Under the pieces are notes generated by a model, which saw only the letters and a list, made by a program, of their open reading frames with translations, was not told where the DNA came from and searched no databases. Source: MGIIb-O2 sp964003245 (GTDB lineage: Archaea; Thermoplasmatota; Poseidoniia; Poseidoniales; Thalassarchaeaceae). From it: a stretch of DNA of 53,636 bases. The position numbers and the translations under genes are program-made. The first letter of the stretch is position 1; every line of letters begins with the position of its first letter. This document shows, in pieces, positions 49,447-53,636 of the stretch. The stretch is taken from positions 1 through 53,636 of the forward strand of contig CAXFIU010000004.1 of NCBI GenBank assembly GCA_964003245.1, given 5' to 3'.

Positions 49447-51096
49447 TTATTGGAGTGTTCCAATATCTTCAGCTGTAATTCCTAGCATATCCCAAGCAGG
49501 TTGGAGATGTGCACGAACAGCAGCCTGGTAGTCAGTTCCTGCTACTGGTACGTTATTGAAATCATAGATTCCATTAATTCCAGTTGTTCCGAAACCATCG
49601 AAGTGGGTAAATGCACCACACTCTGCTTCAGCCATATCTGCATCAGTTGCATGAGATACCATATTGTAGCATCCTGTAAACATTGTAGCACCATAATTCT
49701 CATACCAACCATAAGATTCGCATGTAGTCTGATCTACTGCTGTATCCCATGAGTGAGATACACTGTTGTAGCAACCATCTGCGCCAGGTGTTGTAACATA
49801 ATCTTCTATCCACATGTAAGATGTACATGTTGCATTATCATCGCTAGATGTTTCATGAGATTGCATGTTGTAGCATCCTGTGAAAGTAGTTGAACCCCAT
49901 GATGCATTATCATAGTAATCCCAGGACTCACAGATTGATTGATTCCATGAAGCATTCATACCATGAGACACAGAATTGTAGCAACCTGTGTAAGTTTGCT
50001 CTCCGTAATTCTCCAAGAACATGTATGCTTCACACGATGCTTGATCAGAATCTGAGGAAGTTGCATGTATATTCATATTGTAGCAAATATCTGAACCGTC
50101 GCCCATATCATAATCTGTCATGTACATGTACCCTGCACATTCATCAGCTGCTGCTGCACTAACAGTCATTGTAACGCTGTTGTAACAATCATCACCAGGT
50201 GATGGGTTTGCTTCAGCAATATATTTCTCGATTACTCTCCAGAAAGAATATCCCTCTGCTTGATGTGTTTGAGCTTTTTCTACAGTATCGTCAGTATTCA
50301 TCTTGTGAGCATAACGAATTGTTGCTTGTGAGTAAATTATTACTAATTGCTTTACTACCTCATCTCTTGCAGCTGTTGCTCCAACGAGATCTTCTGCTTG
50401 TAGTGCAGCTAGACCATCATTCATTGCTTGGAGGATCGCTGCATTCGCTATAGCAGTACCATCTGCATTTGCAGTAGCATAGTTACCTGCTCTCTTATCT
50501 CCAGTAGCGTATGGAGAGCATGATGCATACTCATCGAGACCGTGGTAAAATGCCCATCCTTCATCCCATGCGTGCTGTGCATCATCAGTACCAAAGTTTC
50601 CGGCTTCAGCCTTGACAATTGCAGCGTTTAATTCATGGATTGCATATGCAACCATTATTTGATTTTGAACTCCTTTCTCAACTGCTTGCTCACGAACACT
50701 ATCTGAAGCACCCTCAAACATTCCAGTGCCATCTAATGCGGACATCAAGTAGTCATCTAGAGGGGATTCGGTACCATAGAATGTATCTAATCCGTGTTTC
50801 TTACCTGTTGCATCAGCAAATCCTTGTAATGTTCTGAATGATCCATCACTCTTTTCTGCATGCTTACCATCCATGTAAATTTCTTTTACACCATCCCAAT
50901 CATGAGCCTCTGCAAGATCTTTGATATCGCAAACGTCTTCTACTAGCATTCTGTGATTATCCACATTTGAAGCATATTCATATCCGCCATCTGCTTCGTC
51001 AAAGTTACTCTCATCGTCGTCCGATAAACAACCTGCAAAAGCCGCAGCTAACATACTCAGCGTCATCATTATAGCAATTATTTTCTTATTTTTCAT
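49447..51096 (-). CDS. FEA1-like (low-iron-inducible) lipoprotein with six CYN repeats
   Basis: A lipobox (AAFAGC, Cys23) shows a membrane-anchored outer protein. Residues about 45-300 are helical and, with QGFADATGKKHGLD, HAWDEGWAFYHG, CSPYATGDKRAGNYA, IRYAHKM and HQAEGYSFWRVIE, resemble as I remember it the FEA1/H43 low-iron-inducible periplasmic family of algae; this match needs a profile search. An insertion (about 304-500) holds six Cys/Tyr/His repeats before the domain-like end PAWDMLGITAEDIGTLQ. An iron box lies 17 bases upstream of ATG 51096 and a GGAGATGG ribosome site in between. A strong hairpin follows. An iron-binding or iron-delivering surface protein is likely. Length 549 aa. 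Confidence 0.7.
   Translation of the reverse strand: MKNKKIIAIMMTLSMLAAAFAGCLSDDDESNFDEADGGYEYASNVDNHRMLVEDVCDIKDLAEAHDWDGVKEIYMDGKHAEKSDGSFRTLQGFADATGKKHGLDTFYGTESPLDDYLMSALDGTGMFEGASDSVREQAVEKGVQNQIMVAYAIHELNAAIVKAEAGNFGTDDAQHAWDEGWAFYHGLDEYASCSPYATGDKRAGNYATANADGTAIANAAILQAMNDGLAALQAEDLVGATAARDEVVKQLVIIYSQATIRYAHKMNTDDTVEKAQTHQAEGYSFWRVIEKYIAEANPSPGDDCYNSVTMTVSAAAADECAGYMYMTDYDMGDGSDICYNMNIHATSSDSDQASCEAYMFLENYGEQTYTGCYNSVSHGMNASWNQSICESWDYYDNASWGSTTFTGCYNMQSHETSSDDNATCTSYMWIEDYVTTPGADGCYNSVSHSWDTAVDQTTCESYGWYENYGATMFTGCYNMVSHATDADMAEAECGAFTHFDGFGTTGINGIYDFNNVPVAGTDYQAAVRAHLQPAWDMLGITAEDIGTLQ
49599..50187 (-). repeat. Six tandem 34-36-residue Cys/Tyr/His repeats inside the FEA1-like protein
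   Basis: Protein repeats start at CYN of residues 304, 338, 372, 408, 442 and 476, spaced 34, 34, 36, 34 and 34. Each has the form C-Y-N-x(n)-C, with the second Cys 15-17 residues after the first, then an aromatic acidic stretch such as YMWIEDY or YGWYENYG. Repeats 2-6 carry His exactly six residues after the first Cys. Two Cys per repeat would suit a disulfide; the His, Tyr and acidic residues could bind metal. Confidence 0.8.
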
Positions 51097-51113
51097 ATAT
51101 CCATCTCCGTATT

Positions 51114-51129
51114 TTTAGGTCTCCCTAAA
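51114..51129. promoter_or_regulatory. Predicted iron box 3, upstream of the FEA1-like gene
   Basis: TTTAGG-TCTC-CCTAAA is a perfect 6+4+6 palindrome differing from box 1 by a single base in the spacer. It ends 17 bases before the FEA1-like start (minus strand). A TATA-like GATATACTG lies about 20 bases further upstream, which would place the site on the transcription start. A single TTAGG half-site occurs near 51160. It could also influence the divergent gene at 51244. Confidence 0.7.
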
Positions 51130-51243
51130 CTTTCCGACTAATGTTCAGTATATCAATATTAGGTTATTCAAAATACTAAAAAAAAGTGCGATTAAGAGAT
51201 ATATCAGCGATATACTGATGAGATTGGACTCGTTCGGAATATC

Positions 51244-53250
51244 GTGAGTTATTTTAGTCGAAGCAAGATTCTGGCATCAATCTGTGTAATCCTTATGTTT
51301 TCAATGATTGTTCCTTTGGAAAATAAAGAAACAATGCTTAATGAAAAAATGGTAGAAAGATATCAATTAGGAGGTGGTGGTAGTCTTGAGCAAAGATGTA
51401 GTTCAATCACTTTCGAAGCCATTCTACCCTATACTCATGCGCATTTCGATATTGTAGTTAATGAAGATTGGAATTCGGCTGAAGTTGAGGCTAGAGCATG
51501 GATAAATGGGACAAGTGTCGATTTATTAAGGGAAAAACTTGATTCTTATTTAGAAGAATTATACCCTAGTGGAGGAGATGGTTGGATCTCAACAGATGAA
51601 AAATCAGCAGTTGAAGCGGTAGCTTCTGAATGTGTTGAATATGCTATGACTAGGATTGGTCTGAGAGAATCAACCCCTCATAGAGGAGGAGTTGGACTTG
51701 ATTGGAAAAACGCCACCTGGCAGAATGATGGCGTTATAATTGAAGAATGGAATCTAGTTCCATCCAACCATGCCGATATAAGAGACTGTACCGCAATTGG
51801 TTCTAGCAATGATTGTGTAGAAGTGCCCGTATTCCCTAACTCTGAGAGAGATTGCAATACCCTTATTGAAACTTCAGAGAATGTCGACGAGTGTAGGCTA
51901 GAACTATGGATGAATGCCACAATGGTAATTCCTAGTATTGATGAGGGAGAAGAATTTACTTTAGCATTTAATGCTTCGAATATGACTAATGCGGTTTTGG
52001 ATTTTACATTACCGAGTAACCCTGATCTAAGAGTAGACATGTGGGAAGAATGTGAAGGAAGAGATGTTGAATTTGAACCATCAACTCACGAAGATGCCCC
52101 ACTGAGAGGTGCTTGTATCGGAGATGGATCATCAACCTATATTTTCGAAAACATTGAAGATGAAAGTGTCAAATTCACTCTAATTCCACATAGAAGTATA
52201 GATTTTTGGCCTAGTGGTGAAGATATTTTTGTAGATTTCACCACGGCACCTATCCCAATCAACAACCCTCCTTCGTGGACAGAAAATGCTCCATTGAATG
52301 AAAGTTGGTTGCCTTCATTGGAGAGTGGAGAAAATATTTGGGCTGATTGGAATAGTATTTCATCATGGTTTGATGATGAGAAGCCCATCTCACAATTAGA
52401 AATAAATTGCAATTCAGAACCTTCGGCAAATATCTATCAGTTATCTGATAAGTCTTTTTCTGGAATAATTAATTATGGTCAGGACATACAAGTAGAATGT
52501 GAGGCCGTTGATGACTTGGGGCAAAGTTCAGGAATTAGGATTTGGAACTTAGGAGTTCCTATTTTTCTAACGACATCATCAGAATCTTTAGTCAGTCCAC
52601 ATCCAGTAGATATACAATTTAGTGAAAATTGGCCTGAACTAACATTAGAATATGCATTCACTCAATCTCAAAATATTAATTCTGCAAATATTGAATCTAT
52701 GACTATTTCTTCTAATCAAACAATATTAATTAATTCCAATGGGATGATTCCAGGGTTAGTGGATTTATGGATAGGAATAAATGGTAACAATTACATATAT
52801 CCTACAGAAAGAATTTTTCAACTAGGTATAACTAAAGAAAGTTCGCCACCTATGATTAGCGTTACAGAATATGGCTGGGAAATAGATATCTGGCAAGCTC
52901 AAGGACAATTTAGTGACCCAGATGGAGAAGATGTTGACTTTTCTCTATCTATAGATGGATTATCTGCAGGTAGTATTTCAGTATCTGGAAATTCATGGAG
53001 TACACCAATGATAAATTTTGGATTATGGGACGAAGGTGAACATGAAGTAAAAATTATTGGTTGCGATATATCGGCCAAATGTAATGAAGTAATTATTATG
53101 GTAAATAATAGTCATTTATTTGAAGACGCAACATCTCTTCCTTTAATTCCAGATGATGATTCAGGAACTGGATTATTACCGGGTTTCAGTATGTTCTTGA
53201 CTATCTTCGCATTAACTATCGGTCTCATATACTCAACCCGTCGCGATTAG
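51244..53250 (+). CDS. Surface protein with PGF-CTERM-like anchor
   Basis: A signal peptide (KILASICVILMFSMIVPL) precedes about 600 residues of beta-rich, acidic, Asn/Ser/Trp-rich sequence with several Cys pairs (for example RDCTAIGSSNDC and RDCNTLIETSENVDEC). The PISQLEINCNSEP and DPDGEDVDFSLSIDG stretches look like Ig/cadherin-type folds. The C-terminus, GTGLLPGFSMFLTIFALTIGLIYSTRRD in layout, is a PGF motif, a hydrophobic helix and basic residues, as in archaeosortase substrates (PGF-CTERM). It starts with GTG 51244; no suitable ATG precedes the signal peptide. It is divergent from the FEA1-like gene. Function unknown. Length 668 aa. Confidence 0.75.
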   Translation: MSYFSRSKILASICVILMFSMIVPLENKETMLNEKMVERYQLGGGGSLEQRCSSITFEAILPYTHAHFDIVVNEDWNSAEVEARAWINGTSVDLLREKLDSYLEELYPSGGDGWISTDEKSAVEAVASECVEYAMTRIGLRESTPHRGGVGLDWKNATWQNDGVIIEEWNLVPSNHADIRDCTAIGSSNDCVEVPVFPNSERDCNTLIETSENVDECRLELWMNATMVIPSIDEGEEFTLAFNASNMTNAVLDFTLPSNPDLRVDMWEECEGRDVEFEPSTHEDAPLRGACIGDGSSTYIFENIEDESVKFTLIPHRSIDFWPSGEDIFVDFTTAPIPINNPPSWTENAPLNESWLPSLESGENIWADWNSISSWFDDEKPISQLEINCNSEPSANIYQLSDKSFSGIINYGQDIQVECEAVDDLGQSSGIRIWNLGVPIFLTTSSESLVSPHPVDIQFSENWPELTLEYAFTQSQNINSANIESMTISSNQTILINSNGMIPGLVDLWIGINGNNYIYPTERIFQLGITKESSPPMISVTEYGWEIDIWQAQGQFSDPDGEDVDFSLSIDGLSAGSISVSGNSWSTPMINFGLWDEGEHEVKIIGCDISAKCNEVIIMVNNSHLFEDATSLPLIPDDDSGTGLLPGFSMFLTIFALTIGLIYSTRRD

Positions 53251-53253
53251 TAC

Positions 53254-53636
53254 ATGAGTTTCTCCGGGAGTGTCATTCGAAAATCCCACGAAGGTGGGTT
53301 ACTAGTGACCTTTGAAGGTAGAGCTCCAGGCCTATATACAGGGATTAGAGTAGTTGGTGGAAAGTTCCTAGGAAGAGTCGATTCAGTAATTGGACCAGTA
53401 AATGATGCATATATTCATATCAAACCTTTAGCTGAAGATTTGATAATAGAAAATACAATTGGTTCCCCCGTAGAAATTGCCCCAAGAGATCGTAGACCTC
53501 GAAATGACAGAGGAAGAAATAAATCAGATAGAAATCCTAACTTGAAATCGGGCGACTGGATATGTCCAAAGTGTAAAAATCATAACTATGCAAATAAACA
53601 ATTTTGTAATCGTTCAAATTGTAATGAGAAAAAACC
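53254..53636 (+). CDS. gar1: H/ACA RNP protein Gar1 with RanBP2-type zinc finger (3' end cut by the window)
   Basis: The frame opens at ATG 53254, three bases after the previous stop, and is still open at the window end (127 codons). The first 75 residues are the Gar1 beta-barrel: GIRVVGGKFLGRVDSVIGPV followed by AYIHIKP, which contacts Cbf5 in the pseudouridylation RNP. A basic RD/RN-rich linker (about 77-97) leads to WICPKCKNHNYANKQFC and a fourth Cys (RSNC), the W-x-C-x2-C-x3-N-x6-C-x4-C form of a RanBP2-type zinc finger. Archaeal Gar1 is normally about 75-100 residues without such a finger; it may add RNA binding. Confidence 0.85.
   Translation, partial: MSFSGSVIRKSHEGGLLVTFEGRAPGLYTGIRVVGGKFLGRVDSVIGPVNDAYIHIKPLAEDLIIENTIGSPVEIAPRDRRPRNDRGRNKSDRNPNLKSGDWICPKCKNHNYANKQFCNRSNCNEKK

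Noticed and set aside
49599..50187. CRISPR or DNA satellite repeat
   Set aside because: The periodicity is in a coding frame with varied codons and conserved Cys/His residues, so it is a protein repeat, not a DNA array.

Overview
The window looks like an AT-rich genome segment (roughly 35-40% GC by eye) from a planktonic euryarchaeon. The best fit is Marine Group II (Candidatus Poseidoniales) or a close relative; this is inferred from gene content, not from a marker-gene tree. Archaeal signs: the alternative early shikimate pathway (aroA', type II dehydroquinate synthase, GHMP-type shikimate kinase), archaeal FAD synthetase RibL, a Gar1 H/ACA RNP protein, a Bat-type HTH_10 regulator, a PGF-CTERM-like surface anchor, and T-tract terminators. 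Bacterial-type genes are mixed in (riboflavin synthase RibE, GpsA, MoxR/DUF58, XdhC, PhnCE-like ABC), which is usual for this group.

Layout. 1-1.1 kb: the start of a secreted protein and a GHMP sugar kinase (minus strand). 1.2-3.4 kb: riboflavin/FAD operon ribB-ribL-ribE-ribH. 3.5-5.6 kb: thioredoxin reductase and a MoeZ-type E1/rhodanese. 5.6-5.8 kb: a repeat-rich control region. 5.8-10.9 kb: a single-chain alpha-beta 2-oxoacid dehydrogenase E1 with a zinc ribbon, a Ca2+/Na+ exchanger and an acyl-CoA dehydrogenase. 10.9-20.7 kb: a molybdenum hydroxylase region (MobA-like, XdhC, HTH_10 regulator, and three subunits resembling 4-hydroxybenzoyl-CoA reductase) interleaved with two subtilisin-like proteases. 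20.7-26.8 kb: a secreted protein and a DUF4350-MoxR-DUF58-membrane protein operon. 26.8-30.5 kb (minus): aroA'-aroB'-aroK-aroC. 30.6-36.6 kb (minus): large membrane protein, LolD-like ATPase, FtsX-like permease and exonuclease III. A tRNA-Leu(UAG) follows, then gpsA and a GDPD-like gene.

38.5-51.1 kb is the most striking part and reads as an iron-acquisition island. A membrane-anchored protein that automatic annotation would probably call PhnD carries the sequence hallmarks of a transferrin lobe: the four Fe(III) ligands, the CHT anion-site loop and the conserved disulfide pair. It is followed by a flavodoxin, a HugZ-like split-barrel protein, and an ABC ATPase and permease of PhnC/PhnE type. 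A convergent five-gene operon encodes a large surface protein, a siderophore/B12-type binding protein, permease and ATPase, and a PQQ-type sugar dehydrogenase. Beyond it lies a lipoprotein resembling algal low-iron-inducible FEA1 proteins, with six inserted Cys/His/Tyr repeats. A palindrome TTTAGG-N4-CCTAAA (DtxR/IdeR-like) precedes the transferrin-like gene, the ABC ATPase gene (one weaker copy) and the FEA1-like gene, suggesting one iron-responsive regulon.

The window ends with a PGF-CTERM-like surface protein and a 3'-truncated gar1 carrying a RanBP2-type zinc finger. No CRISPR array, insertion sequence, rRNA or prophage was seen.
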